The translations under genes and the position numbers were made by a program. Below, in pieces: positions 24,401 to 37,335 of a stretch of 64,000 bases of DNA (position 1 is the first letter of the stretch; each line of letters opens with the position of its first letter). A model generated the notes under the pieces. It had not been told where the DNA came from. It did not search any database and saw nothing but the letters and a program-made list of their open reading frames with translations. This stretch comes from Scytalidium lignicola (taxonomy: Eukaryota; Ascomycota; Leotiomycetes). The stretch is from NCBI GenBank assembly GCA_002812745.2, contig NCSJ02000169.1, positions 26,837-90,836 on the forward strand. Reading direction: 5' to 3'.

Positions 24401-25820
24401 ATCCCAAGTAACGCGCAGAGAATTCATTCTTACAGTACTATTGCTATTGCTATACTTGTAACTAGCTGTTCTTTAGAGCTAAGGACAAATCTCTCCGAAA
24501 ACTGATAAGGATGGATGCGGTGCCTGGCAGGTGTGTGTTAAAAAAATTTTCCTCGCTCTCTTTTTTCCCTTTGCTTTCTTTTCTTTTTCCTTTCTTTTTT
24601 TTGCGGGGTTGCAGCATCCTGTAGGTGTACGGCGTATAAATGATTGCAGTGTATTTCTTGGCCATGTTACGCCAGTCAAGCCAGGGCAGTATTGAAGGTA
24701 AGATAATGCTGCACCAGACCAGAGGACCAAAAGTACATGTACATGTAGCAGTACCCGGGAAGTACCCGTGCTTGGACCAAACCAGTTCGCGCGCCCATTC
24801 CATCCATTCCATCCATCCCCAAAGTCCCCGCACCAAAGTAATTAACTAAGCAGCCAGCAAAAGACATCAACACCACCAAGCACCAGCACTACGGTACCCG
24901 CGCTGGTCATCTGTGGAAGAAATGGGCCTTAAAAGGCACGCCAGCTCCCCCACGCTTGCAGGACCGGCCCATCCCACACACGCCCGTCGCTGTTTTGTTG
25001 CTGGTGTCCGGCTTCTTTTCTCCACCCCCCAGCCGCAATTGTACGATTGTCGTGCAACAAACCCATCCAACCTTAAACAACATCCCTCAACCTTAACTCT
25101 CTCGGTCCTCCTTGCTTTCTAATCCTCCTCCTCCACCTCTTCCACCTCGTCCTCTTCATTCTTCGTCCTCACCACCTCTCGTGGTGTTGTGGCAACCCGT
25201 GACAGAAAGAAGAAGAAAACCAAGAAGAAGAAGAGCGAAAAAATAATACGGAACTCCCCGCATCGACCCAAACTAAACCAGACCCTTTGCCGACAACTCC
25301 TGCTAGGTCAACAACAACCGCTCGTTTTTCCGTCGCCGCATATCCTCAACCCCGTTGCAGGTGTCCGGTATGACCTAGTCGCACGCCCAGGTCAATTGGC
25401 CCCTCTGGAAAAAAGGTGTGCTGGGTGAATTCTGTGCCTGCCTGCAACAATTGGGAGAGAAGTGTGTCCTTCGTCGTCCACCAGCGCATACCGTTTTGAT
25501 CGGCCTACACAGCTTCTTCCCTCCCCGCTTTAAGTTTCGGCTTGAAATCGCAAAGGCCCTCTCATCTCGCCAACGTTCTGTCTTGTGGTAGGAAATGCGC
25601 TGCTGATCCATCTCCAGTCCCAGACGCAATCGGCTAAGAAGAGAGAGAGAGAGTGTGTGTGTGTATATATCGTCTCAGGAGATCCAAATAGGCCGGTTTT
25701 CCAGTGGTTATCCCAAATAAAATTTAAAAAAGCCCCAGTGCATGGGCTTCACAAACGTGACCCGACTCGCGGCCGCCTGAATTATACAAAATTCGTTGGA
25801 CTAAACTCGCCCCAAGTAAT
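21474..25820. other. 4.3-kb divergent intergenic region
   Basis: Separates SAP30 (minus) from the C2H2 regulator (plus). No coding frame supported. It is marked by many GTAC words between about 22.5 and 24.9 kb, a GAT/GGT microsatellite near 21.98 kb, a CCATT/ATCC tract near 24.8 kb, an N at 22609, and a GA/GT repeat just before the regulator. The end close to 25.8 kb probably includes a long transcribed leader, as is common for fungal regulators. Confidence 0.5.
25640..25671. repeat. (GA)n(TG)n(TA)n compound microsatellite
   Basis: Perfect GA run followed by TG and TA runs about 150 bp upstream of the C2H2 regulator ATG, probably in its leader. Confidence 0.8.
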
Positions 25821-28800
25821 ATGACGTCTGTTCTGCAAGCACCACCCCCAACCTTCCCCACGAAAGATATCATGGCCTCGATGGATCCCTCGGCCAGCGC
25901 CCAGGCCCAGAATCCGACGCTGCAACATATACCCCGACCTCACACTGACGACAAAGATCGAGGCCGTCGCCGGGACCGAAGTGAGCAACAAGGCAATGCC
26001 GAGGCATCAACGGGCGACACTGGAGAAGGACATTCTTCAGGAGCCGAAGGACCCTCCAGGAAGCGCCGTAGAAGTAGAAAGGGCTTGGACAAGAAATTCG
26101 AGTGCCCCCAGGAGGGTTGCGGGAAAAGCTACTCCAGAGCAGAACATCTGTAAGCCAAGAAAGGAAAGCTCTACATGTTCGACCAAATACTGACTTATCA
26201 ATGCAGTTATCGACACCAGCTCAATCATACTCCAAAACAAATCTATGCCTGTGACTTCCCGGACTGCACGCGTACCTTCGTCAGGCAAGATCTGTGCAAC
26301 AGGCACAGAGATAGGCATACCGCAAAGGGCTCCCAGCTCCACAAGAAAGACGTCCTGCTGGGCCATGGCTCACCTGCCACCGAAGCTCGCAAGACCATAC
26401 CTGGTCATGGAGGCCCTTCATCTCCAGATTTAACGCGAGCCAACCTAGCCGTTGCCAAGGCGCGAACGGGACCGTTTCAATATCAATCACCCCAGGAGGC
26501 TCAATCGACTCCATTTTCCCCGATGACCCATTCATCTTCAGGAACCTATACAGGTACTCCTGGTTCAAGTGCGGTTGACTTCTCGCAACTAGGCGCAGGC
26601 CAATTCAAGAGGTCAAATAGCGACAGCATCCCCCGCGTTCAAGACTCCCCAACTCAACCCCCAGCGGGGTTGAGATCTCAACGGCACTCAAGCTTTGGGG
26701 TTTCCGACGCCAAACCTGTTGAATTCACACGTCCACCTATGCAGACGGCAGGAAGTTATGGAATGATGTCGTCTGCTCCCGTAAACCAATCCTACCACCA
26801 CGGCGCCCAGTCCAGTCCACAACCTTTTGTGAGCCAGCAAAACTTCACTCCTTTCACTTTGCCACCCCCTAGCTACGCAACCACTTCAACCTCAACTACT
26901 TCGACTCGAGAAGCGGAACCGTCATATCCTGCGCCAATGCCGGTAGATTACAGCAACGAACCCGCTCCACAGCAGTCCGGTCCGGATATGATGTTATTAG
27001 ATCAGATGACCGCTCCAAATACCATGCCAGTGTTTGGTGGTGAAGGTTACAGTAGATCTCCATTTGCCATCCCGGAGGATTTTGTGGCATATCTCTTTAG
27101 TAATCAGCAACTGGATAATTCGTCACCTATGGGGCAGACAAGCCAACAAGGATATGCCAAGTAAGTTGTGTCTACTCCTTGCGAGCCAGAAAAGCTCCAG
27201 CTTTGTGATCTCTCCTTGCTAACAATATCCTAGCTATCCCGATGCGCAAGCATCATATTATGCGCCTTATTTTGCAAATGATATGAATCTAGGAGGTTTC
27301 TTCCCTTCAAACCACCAGCAACAGCATCATCCAATGGCGGTAACCAGCTTACTTGACACAAGTCTACCCGAGAGCGTCTTGTCAGAAGAGAAGAGTCAGG
27401 CCATAGTCGATCTTATCAAAGAGCGGTTCAATGAAACGGATCATGCACCAGTTGCGAAGCAGAAAGAAGCTCTGTTGGAGGGTGATCGAAGTAATGACAG
27501 TCATATGCTAAGCCGGAAGATGATGCAGACTTATATTAGTAGTTACTGGTATCATTTTAGCGAGCAAGTTCCAATTCGTATGTTCTTCTCTTCTCTATTG
27601 TTATTACTGAAAACCTTTTTCAGTTACTAATATATAGNTTTTTTTTAGTGCATAAACCAACATTCTCTCCAGACAAGACGCCGAATTTGCTCCTCATTGC
27701 TATGATGGCCATTGGTGCTTCTTGTTTGGATAAGATCCATGGTTATGAAGTTACCCAAGCTGGTGCCGAGCTTTCTAACTTCCTTGCCTGGCATTTGAGA
27801 TGGGAAATCTTCAGCGACTATCACTTCCGTCCTCCAGCAAAGCTATGGGTATTCCAAGCGCTGTTACTTTTGGAGATATACGAGAAGATGTACTCTACGA
27901 GAGCGTTGCATGAACGAGCTCATATTCATCACGCGACAACAATCACCCTGATGCGTCGTGGGAGTTCGCTCATCGGAAGGTCAGCATTAGACTCACCTCC
28001 TAGTGTTAGGGACGAAAAGCAAGGTGTAAATGGGTCTCGACACTCTTCTACGTCGGGTGCGAACACACCTGACGAATGGTGGAATCACTGGATCACAAAT
28101 GAAGCGACTCGAAGGGCGGCATTCGCGGCATTCGTCATAGACTCAACACATGCAACAATGTTTGGCCACTCCACCGTAATGGTTGCACATGAAATGCGGC
28201 TCCCCTTACCTTGCGATGAGGCTCTTTGGTCAGCTACTAGCAGTGCTGAAGTTGGTAGGATTGAGGCGAACCTTCATGCCAATGGAGTCAAACCGATATC
28301 CTTCTTGGAAGGGCTTAAAAGAACCCTGAATGGCCAGGAAGTACGAACCAATTCTTTCGGGCGAACGATCCTGATGGCTGGTCTGCTAAGTGTGAGTTGG
28401 CATATGAACCAGCGAGATCTCCAGGTCAACTCCCTCGGCGTCTCTCAGGCATTGGGTGGTCGGGACAAGTGGAGAGGCTCCCTCACGAGAGCTTTCGATT
28501 TGTGGAAGCAAGATTTCGATCGATCTTTAGCCAGAAACTCAGACGGCGTACCTGGTCCATATGCAAACACGGAAAGGAAGGAAGAGAGCGTTGTTTTCCA
28601 GAACCGAACCGTGCTCCATCACCTTGCTCACATGGCCATGCATGTGGATATTGTTGATTGCCAGATATTTGCCCGAGCAAAGCGGCTCCTCGGACGTACC
28701 ATCGGTTCCCAAGACCTAAATAGCGCCCAACGTCGGATGAAGGATAACTGGGCTCCCACCGCCAAGGCTCGTGATGCCACTTGGTATGCCATCCGCTTCC

Positions 28801-29225
28801 TCTGCACGGTCCTTCTCCCCGAAGAATCAACACTGTCGTCGAGTACACACGGCAGTTTCGAGAATCCCGACCCGCCATTCGACTACTCCCCTCGCGACGA
28901 CGTCCTCCTCAACCGGCCCTGGGTTATGTACTTCGCAGCACTGATCGTCTGGTGTTACGGATTTGCCCTCGAGGGCCCGACAACTGCTCCCGTACCTCCC
29001 GCCTACGATTTCGAAGCTCAGGTGCGTGATATGCGTGCCTACCTACGGAGACTGAATGGCGTGAGATCACCAGAAGACCTGAAGGCAATGCGTGGCTTCA
29101 ATGGTTGCAGCGGGATGTTGATGGTGCTAAGGAGTATTTTCGAGAAGACGAGGTGGGAACTTCTCCATGAAGCTGCCCTTCTCCTAACCAATTGTATACA
29201 ACTCATTGGAGGAGGGCAATCTTAA
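25821..29225 (+). CDS. C2H2 zinc-finger / fungal_trans domain transcription factor
   Basis: Exons 25821-26149, 26207-27160, 27234-27577 and 27649-29225 give 1067 residues. A nuclear-localisation-like RKRRRSRK precedes two C2H2 fingers: Cys95, Cys100, His113, His117 and Cys125, Cys130, His143, His147. The first intron interrupts finger one between Leu110 and its helix, and splicing restores it. Residues 150-500 are Ser/Pro/Gln-rich. From about residue 540 (LHKPTFSPDKTPNLLLIAM) a fungal-specific transcription factor domain (fungal_trans type) runs through most of the last exon. This architecture occurs in Adr1-like ascomycete regulators; I do not recognise the specific orthologue or targets. 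The N at 27638 is in intron 3 and has no coding effect. An in-frame ATG at 25872 is an alternative start. Confidence 0.92.
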
Positions 29226-30460
29226 TAAGAAGAAAAGAAGAAAATAATATCATGGCTTTATTTTTTCTTCCTCCTCTTCTATCTTTTTTTTAACTTGTAT
29301 GTAACGAAACGTCCTTGAATGTTTTACGTTTATTTTTTGAATTTGTATTGTTATGGGTAGGTAGGNTTTTTTTGATCAATCANTTTTTAGCTCTTGTTGG
29401 GTAGGATAGCGAAACTTGGGCTTATTTTTTGTTTTGGGAGGATTGGGTTTGTTTGTTTGTTTGTTTGGCTAGGCTTTCTTTTTGGGGGGGATGGAGCGGG
29501 GAGGGGGGTCCTTTTTTTTCAAAGGCATCTGCATATTGTGTATATACCCGTCATTTTATTTATATATATTTATATTTTATATATTCTCTGTTTTTTTGCG
29601 ATATCTAGCATCTCTTGCAAAATCAAAAATATGGTTCTTTTTTAAACTTATCTATTTGGGCGGGTCTGCCGGTGCGTTTATATATATACATATATTACAT
29701 ACATTACATGGTTACAAATCTCTTCTTGATCTTTGTTTAGTACTTACTACTTACTACTTAGTCCGTTTTTTTTGTTTTTGATGAAGTAACGTTTCGATGA
29801 GGGAGGATAATTGTTCGGAAGTGTGTTTTAAATTAGTATAAAGGTAGCTAGCTATATCGTAAAAGCTTCCATCATCATTGGCCCATAGTTGTATCGAGTA
29901 TCCAGGTTTTAGTGTTAAAAATTAACATTAACGTTAGGTAAGATTGGCATCTCTGTTGTCATTTGCAGGAATCTCAATCCTTATTCTTTTAGGTGTGGCA
30001 CAGAAGTTTATTTTTACTACCTACAACTAACTAATTGAAGGAGTAAGTAATAGAAGTGTCCGAGCCCCCGTCTGTTTTGCAGCGGAGAAAAAAAATTGTA
30101 ATAGGACAATACATGTGTGATGGGATCGTTAAGTGCCCAATTAGTGGAATCAAACTCTGATTCTCACTCATATATGAAAGAAGAAGAAAAGAGATGAACC
30201 AGATTCCAATCCATTTTCATACTCCCTGATGGTATCGTTGAAGAACTCAAGGAATAACGCCCAAACCTGTTGAAGTTTGCCCCTACCAAAAAACACCATT
30301 TAATGCCATTTAATGCCTATATCAAACCGTCTCCTCGTAAAAAAACGGGAACAACCAACTAATATACTGAGAGAGTTGAATCCATTCTCCGCATAGTCAG
30401 TTGGTGGAAATTATTAGGTTCCTCCGTGGACCTAATAACGAGCGTCATCTATCATTTATA
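29226..30460. other. 1.2-kb convergent intergenic region
   Basis: Between the converging ends of the C2H2 regulator and MET13. T-rich 3' flank with N bases at 29366 and 29383, a GTTT repeat at 29447-29467, and a short ACTTACT tandem near 29.74 kb. No gene. Confidence 0.6.
29447..29467. repeat. (GTTT)n microsatellite
   Basis: Five tandem GTTT units in the 3' flank of the C2H2 regulator. Confidence 0.75.
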
Positions 30461-32372
30461 CTATGGGTTGGTCTCCATAGTTGTGCCATTTTCTTTCGTG
30501 GTTCCGTTTGTATGATTTACTGTGTCGAATGGCTTGTCAAAACCCTCTACTGTTAATCCATCAAAAAGCGAGAACAAAGCGTGACCCTGATGGAAATCGT
30601 TGTGCACTGAAGTAAAAAAAGTCAGCAGCCCGACATAAAATTNAAAAAAATTGCAGTAGTAATAGTATCATACCGATATTAACAAGATACCAAGTCTCCA
30701 TCAGGTGCTCAATCAATTGCCGAGAGGGGCTTTGAGATGGATAGCAGTGAGCCCAGTCCACACCCAAACGGAAGGCCTCGTCCTTCCATGCCAGGAAACT
30801 GATAGTCTCGACTATTGTTGGTTGAACAATTTCTTTGCCTGGGAATACTCCCCAAGTCACAGCATTCGGTCCATCTCCAGGAGCATTTGTTCGCAGATCA
30901 CCGGATTTATCCACTGCATAATAAGTCAAGTCTGGATCATGCTCGATCCTCTTGATTAGCTCATCCATCAATCCTGGTGGCACCAAGAGCTCCAGATATG
31001 CCTTTTGATACACATAACCATTGGTTGGACCCCAGCCATAGATAGGATGGGAAGATTTCACGCCATCAACAGCTGGTTGCGAATTGATTGTGAGCAGGCC
31101 ACGTCTATTGATGTTGATTAAGTCTGGCTTGATGATATCAGCCTCGCTGGTTATCGGTACTTCGCTCCATGGGAGACTGTCTAGATTATTTTCGAGATAT
31201 TTCACAAAAATTTCGGCGATGTCTTTGATTGACTTTGGTTCACCCCAGAGTGCACGATTCTGCTCATTCGTCCCTTTCAGACCTATGCCATAAGCATCCA
31301 GTTCGCCAAAAGCCGGTGATCTTGAGTCTCCCCATCTACCATTAGGAAATTCATCCCAGTCCTGTGTTCGGGCTACGTAAGACTTATTACGATTCTTCCA
31401 AAAGATAGGTCGAACGTCTTCATCTCTGCGTCCAAGCCCGAGTGATTGCCTCCAGGGTAATGGTTGCTTCAAGGGGCGCTCGGTGGATGGTGTTAACTTC
31501 AATTCTTCCAGAACCATACGTGTTGCTTGAGCCAGATTCATGGTATAAAAGTGTAAATGATGTATTCCAGCGTCCAAGATCCTACGGCACATCTCGGCAA
31601 CGAGACCTTTCCCGATGTTTCGAACAGCAGCATCATCATTCTTCACGGCTTCAAGCGCGGCACTCCACTTGGGTGGTATCCTGCAGTTCATATGGTTGCA
31701 TCTCCGTAGAAAGCTCGCATACGTACTGATAGGCATAATTCCAGGAATAATCGGTACATCAATGCCTTTTGCCCTGACTTTGCTCACCCAATCAACAAAG
31801 TTATCAACATCATAGAACATCTGTGTTACGATAAAGGAGGCGCCTGCATCGACTTTTTCCTTTAGATGTTCTATCAATAGTTCTGGGTCGTCTTGATCGT
31901 CACACCCTTCCGGATATCCTGCAACACCGATATCGAAGTGATAGCCGTAGGTCTCACGGATATATTTGACCAAATCCTTTGCGTACTGAAATCCCCCTTC
32001 TGTGGCTTCCCACTTTTCTTTTTCTCGGGGCGGGTCACCACGAAGGGCTAGGATGTTGGTGCAGCCGGCCTTGTAAGCATTCCTAAGAGCCTCGTCGACT
32101 TTTTCTCTTCCCATATCCGTGCAAGTTAAGTGCATGCATGTTTCTAGGCCATATTGTGACTGAGCAACATTTACCATTTCGCAAGTCAACTGAACTAGTC
32201 GACCTCCAGCACCCCAGGTAATATCAATGAAGCTCGGGCCCAATCCCTGCATACGGTCCATGCGATCATATAAGTTTTGAACACCTTGCGCGGTTTTTGG
32301 AGGAAAGAATTCGAAGGAGAAAGTAGGCTGCCCTGACCGTTCGGCCTCTGCTACGATGTCCTTGATGTGCAT
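30461..32372 (-). CDS. MET13: methylenetetrahydrofolate reductase
   Basis: Flavoenzyme that reduces 5,10-methylene-THF to 5-methyl-THF for methionine synthesis. Exons 32372-30674 and 30606-30461 give 614 residues. The N-terminal catalytic TIM barrel shows FSFEFFPPKT, a QGVQNLYDRMDRM segment, LALRGDPP and GYPEG. This N-terminus resembles yeast Met13 rather than Met12. The C-terminal half is the eukaryotic regulatory domain (YGWGP, LAWKDEAFRLG, EHLMETWYLVNI). The intron, 67 nt with an N at 30643 in the middle, lies just after LVNI, and the second exon adds 48 residues. An upstream in-frame ATG at 32462 exists, but the conserved start is MHIKDIV at 32372. The stretch between holds a TACTAAT and a TAG before GTATCATC, so a leader intron is possible. 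Confidence 0.96.
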
Positions 32373-33195
32373 CTTGGAAGATGAGAAAAAGCTCCAGGAA
32401 GTTCCAACCAGATGATACCTAGCAAAATCCGTATTAGTATGCACAGTAATTAGGGTATACATCCATTCGGAAGCCGTGGTTCTTCGATTTATGAGGAAAC
32501 ATGGGAGTTAAATGCGGAGTTTTTCTAGGGGTACAAGGAGGGGCAGTAACCACAACAACAGTTCTAGGAGAAACCTACTTTTGTCAACAGACTCTCGGGG
32601 TATTCCTCACGACTGCAGCCTGCTAGCCGTAATATCTATTGCGGGCCCAACGTTCTACTATATCTTGCAGCATAGGAGCATCAATGTATGTGGTGTTGTT
32701 GGAATAAAGTCACCAAAGTATAGGCGAGACCGGGCTTTTATTTGGACCTTGAGAGCCGTTTTACTTCNTTTTTTAGAAGCAGCCCACTGGCTGCACAAGT
32801 GACAAGGCGGTGAGTGGCGGGGTCGAAATAGCGTCATCCACATGTGCCACAATAATCGCCGTAGTGCCGAACATTTAAAATTCAACGCAAGGCAAGTAGT
32901 TGAAGTGCACGATTATAGTAAAATAATACTCCGAGGATGTAGCATTTTCCTTGCCATTTCATTTTAACATCATAGCCTATTCACAGGTACTGGCTTGTGT
33001 GGGTTCTGTGCTTTTTGCATAGAACCAATTTACAATATTCCTCTACCTTCCAAAGTGAACACCTGTTGATTGCCCCGCTAAAACTCCTAACTCTTTGACA
33101 AATACCCATTTTAACTTAACGACAACTTGCCCAGCAGTTTGCGAAGGGACTTTGGATATCACATAAACACGCCTTAGAACCCATGAATAAGTAAA
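32373..33195. other. 0.8-kb intergenic region
   Basis: Promoter of MET13 and 3' flank of ALP4 (both minus). Contains N at 32768 beside a T run. No gene recognised. Confidence 0.6.
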
Positions 33196-36059
33196 TTATG
33201 GCGGTACTGCTCCATCATCATCATTCCTGAGGCCGCTGTATTCAGTTCCTTGATTTGCGGTGCTCAATCTCGCACATAGACCAAGTAAGACCACCGTCTC
33301 CGTTGCAGCATAGTGATTTAGGGCATCAAGCAGTATCTGCAGGTGACGGCTGAAGTTGAATTCATACTTCTTTATAATGTCGTACATCTTCTCAAGTCGT
33401 GCCTCATCAACAGTTGATGTGGATTTGGGGGCATTTGGATCTCCCTGCCGCTGATTTTGTCAGTCTGGATCGTTTGGATAGTTGCATCTTCATACTCACC
33501 AGTCTTTCTGCGCCAGCAAGATCCGGATCACATTTCTCTAGCTCTCTCGACAGCCACCCTGTATATGTCGCAAACATTGTACAGGTTTGCATTAGCTTAG
33601 AGTGGATCTGCTCAAACATGTTAATTTCGAAAGCTACTAGAAGGAAAAAAGATCACATACCCTTAGCAGCCTGCTGTTAGTAAGCATACATTCTTTGAGG
33701 CACGTATCAAGGAAGTCAACATGATCTTGCATGAGTTCATCAACGGTTCGCACCGCAGACGTCGTACTTTCTTTATTTTCTTCTTTTGAATTCAGCCTTG
33801 CCATCAAACCTTGCCAATTTGGTTCTATCACTTCTGCAGTACAAAAGTAGAGCAGTTGCTGCACGAAGACCAGCATTCGAGCGCGCAAGGTAAACACTCG
33901 TCGTTTCCACATCTCTAGGCCTCGATTTGAGCTTTTATGTGACCAGCTAGCAGCCCTATTGTGAGTCTGCCAGCACGACACAAGTTGCTGTTCCAAGTAC
34001 CGTAGTGATAGGAGATATCGAAACAAAGCTTGGTATCTCCATACTGTTTTTCGACTGATGACAAGCGATACTGGAAAAGGAACTGAATAGTCAAGTTGAA
34101 GAGAGGTGAATCCAACAGCATTTTTATCGCTCTCATTAAGAGGTTGGGATGCTGGCGTTTGAAGCGTCTCTCCTTGTTCAATACCAGAAATATTCACAAC
34201 CCTTGTTAATGAATTTGTGAGGCTAATCTCATTCATTTCCACTTTGATGTCCTCCTTGAATGGATCCTGAGCAGCCACGCTACCTGGCTGCCGCAAAACA
34301 AGATCTAGCAATGATTGAAGTTTGTTAGTATTGACAGCTTTGACTGGCTTACGCAATTCAGAAGCTCCTAACTCGAGAAAGTATGAGAAAAAGTCAGAGC
34401 GGTCCAGGAAGAAATAGTGTTTGAGTGACCGCAGTCTGGCAGGAAGTGCATGTGTCGTCAGTAATAACGTTAAAAGAGAGTTATTTGCATGAGCATATGC
34501 ACCATTGACATTATCCAGAAACCTGCTGTCGTCAAAAGATCGAGGAACATCCTTAACAGCTTTGCTAACATCAACACCACCACATTCTCGAACGACATTG
34601 AGGTATTTTCCAGCTAATAACACTTTATCTTTAACTCCTTCCAGTTGTGGAGGTACGTCATTGTCTCGTATTGTATACCGTCTTTCCCAATACTCGTCAG
34701 TATAATCTTCCTCAAGCCTCTCTCGTTTAATACTCTTCTGTTCCTTGACAAGAAATTCCGAATGAGGATCTTTGATACTGCCATGATGTAACCATTCATT
34801 CAACATCACCATATAAGGACGGCTAGCATCCCGTAAAAGGGATGTAAGAAGGGAGCGAGCGGCTGGGTCGCCTGACATTGACCCTAACCTCTGAGTAATT
34901 AATCCCAACACACTTCCTCCTTTACAAATTTTCTTCCCAGGTATACTGCCAGGCCCAAGATCACCGTGTTCTCTTAAATTTTCTAACATATTCTCGATGT
35001 CATCGAAATCACCTTCTGAATCATCAAGGTCTTCTTCCAGAAGTGAGTTCCGTTTTAAGATCTCGTGAGCCAATGAATAGAGTTGGAGCATCATATGACT
35101 GGTCGGAAGGGTATGTAGATTTAGAAGATGTAGAGTAAAAGAAGGATTAGTGCGGAATTGTGTCTCTAGTTGAGCAACAAGGATAAGGTATTCTTGCAAT
35201 AGTTTCCTAATAGCGGCACATAGAGCATGATTCACGGCTCCAAATTCTTCTCGACTCTGTACTTCAATAAATGCCTCAATAGCTCCGTAATGCGTTGCCA
35301 TTCTGAGCACAGAAGTTGTGAGGTCCTGTAAACTCGGATCTAGCCCAGGAAGAATCCTAAATCCTGGTCCAGATAGGCGGTCTTTTTCTACATATGGATC
35401 GTAGTTTTTAGCAAACCGGATATACTGGCCTTCATATCCCATAAGCACCAGTAAAAGATCTTCTATAATCACAGATTCCTGGCTCTCTGGGGACAGCTCA
35501 TCTAGAGCTATGGGCTGTAGAGACGATGGCGCTTGTGAAGCAAGGGGAGGGATAGAGATACGAGAAGCAAGGGGTGCTGATGTATGTGGAATTAAGGATG
35601 CTTTAGGAGTCCATGGTACTGGCGAGGGGTATTGTTAGTATTCTAATATCGAAATCAAAATGACTAAAATGACTAGAAAAACCTACATTGGGATTGTTCT
35701 GGTTTAATAGGTTTTGCTCGAGCATCTCCAGAATACCCCCTATTCAGGTCGGGTTGTTTTTGGCGCTCAGAATGTGGCATAGATGACGGAGGCCGCCGTT
35801 CAGGGCTCTTGGTGTGTGATGTGAGAGTTTCACGGGTGGTTATATGAACCCGTTCAGTTCGCCGCTCGTCTACCCCTCTATTCTGCGATTGTGGATTGGA
35901 TACATTCCTTTTATGGAAAGAGTTGCTACTGGATATTTGAGGGGATTGTGTTCGCCGGGTTTCCTGTCTTTCACTTTTGTTTGTTCCTTGTCCGGAGGAC
36001 GCGCGGGGTTTGGCCATGCCAGCGTACGTGGACGCTCGGGCGNTCGACGACGAAGACAT
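33196..36059 (-). CDS. ALP4: gamma-tubulin complex component 2 (spindle pole body component)
   Basis: Subunit of the gamma-tubulin small complex that nucleates microtubules at spindle pole bodies. Exons 36059-35687, 35618-33661, 33607-33500 and 33444-33196 give 895 residues. The first ~160 residues are Ser/Arg-rich and disordered. The GCP N-terminal (GRIP1) part follows: ESQESVIIEDLLLVLMGYEGQYIR, split here as ESQESV then IIEDLLLVLMGYEG. The C-terminal gamma-tubulin-binding half includes FFLDRSDFFSYFLE, HVDFLDTCLKECML and SKLMQTC, then HYAATETVVLLGLCARL. Three introns are needed; the third exon is 108 nt. An ambiguous base at 36043 lies in codon 6. If that base is spurious, the next in-frame ATG at 36017 would be the start (881 residues) with nothing else changed. 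It shares a 356-bp divergent promoter region with PUP2. Confidence 0.94.
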
Positions 36060-36415
36060 TATTGTCACATTTGGACTTTCGTAAGGGCGCGCAAGACGTA
36101 ATCCTAATATTAGAAGGAAATATACTGGAAGTCCAACCCCGAATACTAAGAAAATAGATTGGAGTTGATATTATTGTCTTTCGTTGGTATTGGTGGACGC
36201 GTTTCGCGCGGCAAGCTAAGGTGTGTTGGGTTTAGCTTGATCATAATCCTAGCACAAGCTTCCACGTACCTGGAGCTTGCCTAAAGCTATGTATCAGCAA
36301 TCAACGTCTTTTTACACCATATTATCTCTCCATATCCTAAGTGAAATTAACAATTACGATTCTTGAAAACTACAACTCTCATAACGGGTCTCTTGAATAG
36401 TAAGAAATTACAAAG
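36060..36415. other. divergent promoter region of ALP4 and PUP2
   Basis: Compact 356-bp spacer between two genes transcribed away from each other. I looked for the proteasome-associated control element GGTGGCAAA and did not see it. Confidence 0.6.
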
Positions 36416-37335
36416 ATGTTTATTGCACGGTCAGAATATGGTATGTGTGTTTGAGCTCCAAGTTTGACCTCGAGCTAACAGGTAGTGGGACAGATCGAGG
36501 AATCAAGTATGTTCTTCTACTATATATCTAAAATGAATTTGAGCGTTTTGGTATTGATTGAAAATGCTAACCTATGTGGTATAGTACATTCTCCCCAGAG
36601 GGCCGCCTATTCCAGGTTGAGTACTCCCTCGAGGCTATCAAACTAGGTTCAACTGCAATAGGAGTTGCTACAGGAGGTGGGGTTATACTAGGTGTCGAGA
36701 AGCGAGTTACTTCTACGCTCCTTGAAACATCCTCTGTTGAAAAGATCGTTGAGATCGACCGCCACATTGGATGTGCTATGTCTGGACTCCAAGCAGATGC
36801 TCGATCTATGGTTGAACATGCTCGAGTAGAGTCGCAGAACCATTTCTTCCATTATAATGAACCATTAAGAGTTGAGAGTTGCACACAAGCCATTTGTGAT
36901 TTGGCGTTAAGGTTTGGAGAAGGTGCTGATGGTGAGGAGAGCATTATGAGCAGACCATTCGGAGTGGCACTTTTAATTGCAGGCTATGATGAGGACGGGC
37001 CACAATTATACCACGCTGAGCCTAGTGGTACGTTTTACAGATACGATGCAAAAGCTATTGGATCAGGATCGGAAGGTGCACAGGCGGAATTACAAAATGA
37101 GTTTCACAAAGTAATTGACCCCTGTTTTGGATCTAAGCCATTTTCCTGACATTTTCTCTAGTCCCTAACGATCGAAGAAGCTGAAACTTTAGTTCTGAAG
37201 ACGCTAAAGCAGGTGATGGAGGAGAAGTTAGATTCTAAAAATGTTCAACTAGCAAGTGTAACAAAAGAGAAAGGATTTAGGATCTACACCGACGAAGAGA
37301 TGGCAGCAGTAGTGGAGAGATTACCGGCAAATTAA
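36416..37335 (+). CDS. PUP2: 20S proteasome subunit alpha type 5
   Basis: Outer-ring alpha subunit of the 20S proteasome core. Exons 36416-36440, 36494-36506, 36585-37110 and 37162-37335 give 245 residues, close to the family length. The alpha signature [26 protein letters not shown] is split over exons 2 and 3: the first 25-nt exon gives MFIARSEY, the 13-nt second exon completes DRGIN, and exon 3 starts at the T of NTFSPEG. Each phase (1, 2, 0) joins correctly. Intron 1 has two candidate acceptors 12 nt apart (after 36481 and 36493); use of the first would insert four residues in frame, but the second gives the conserved EYDRGINTF. No gate or propeptide oddities seen. Confidence 0.96.
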
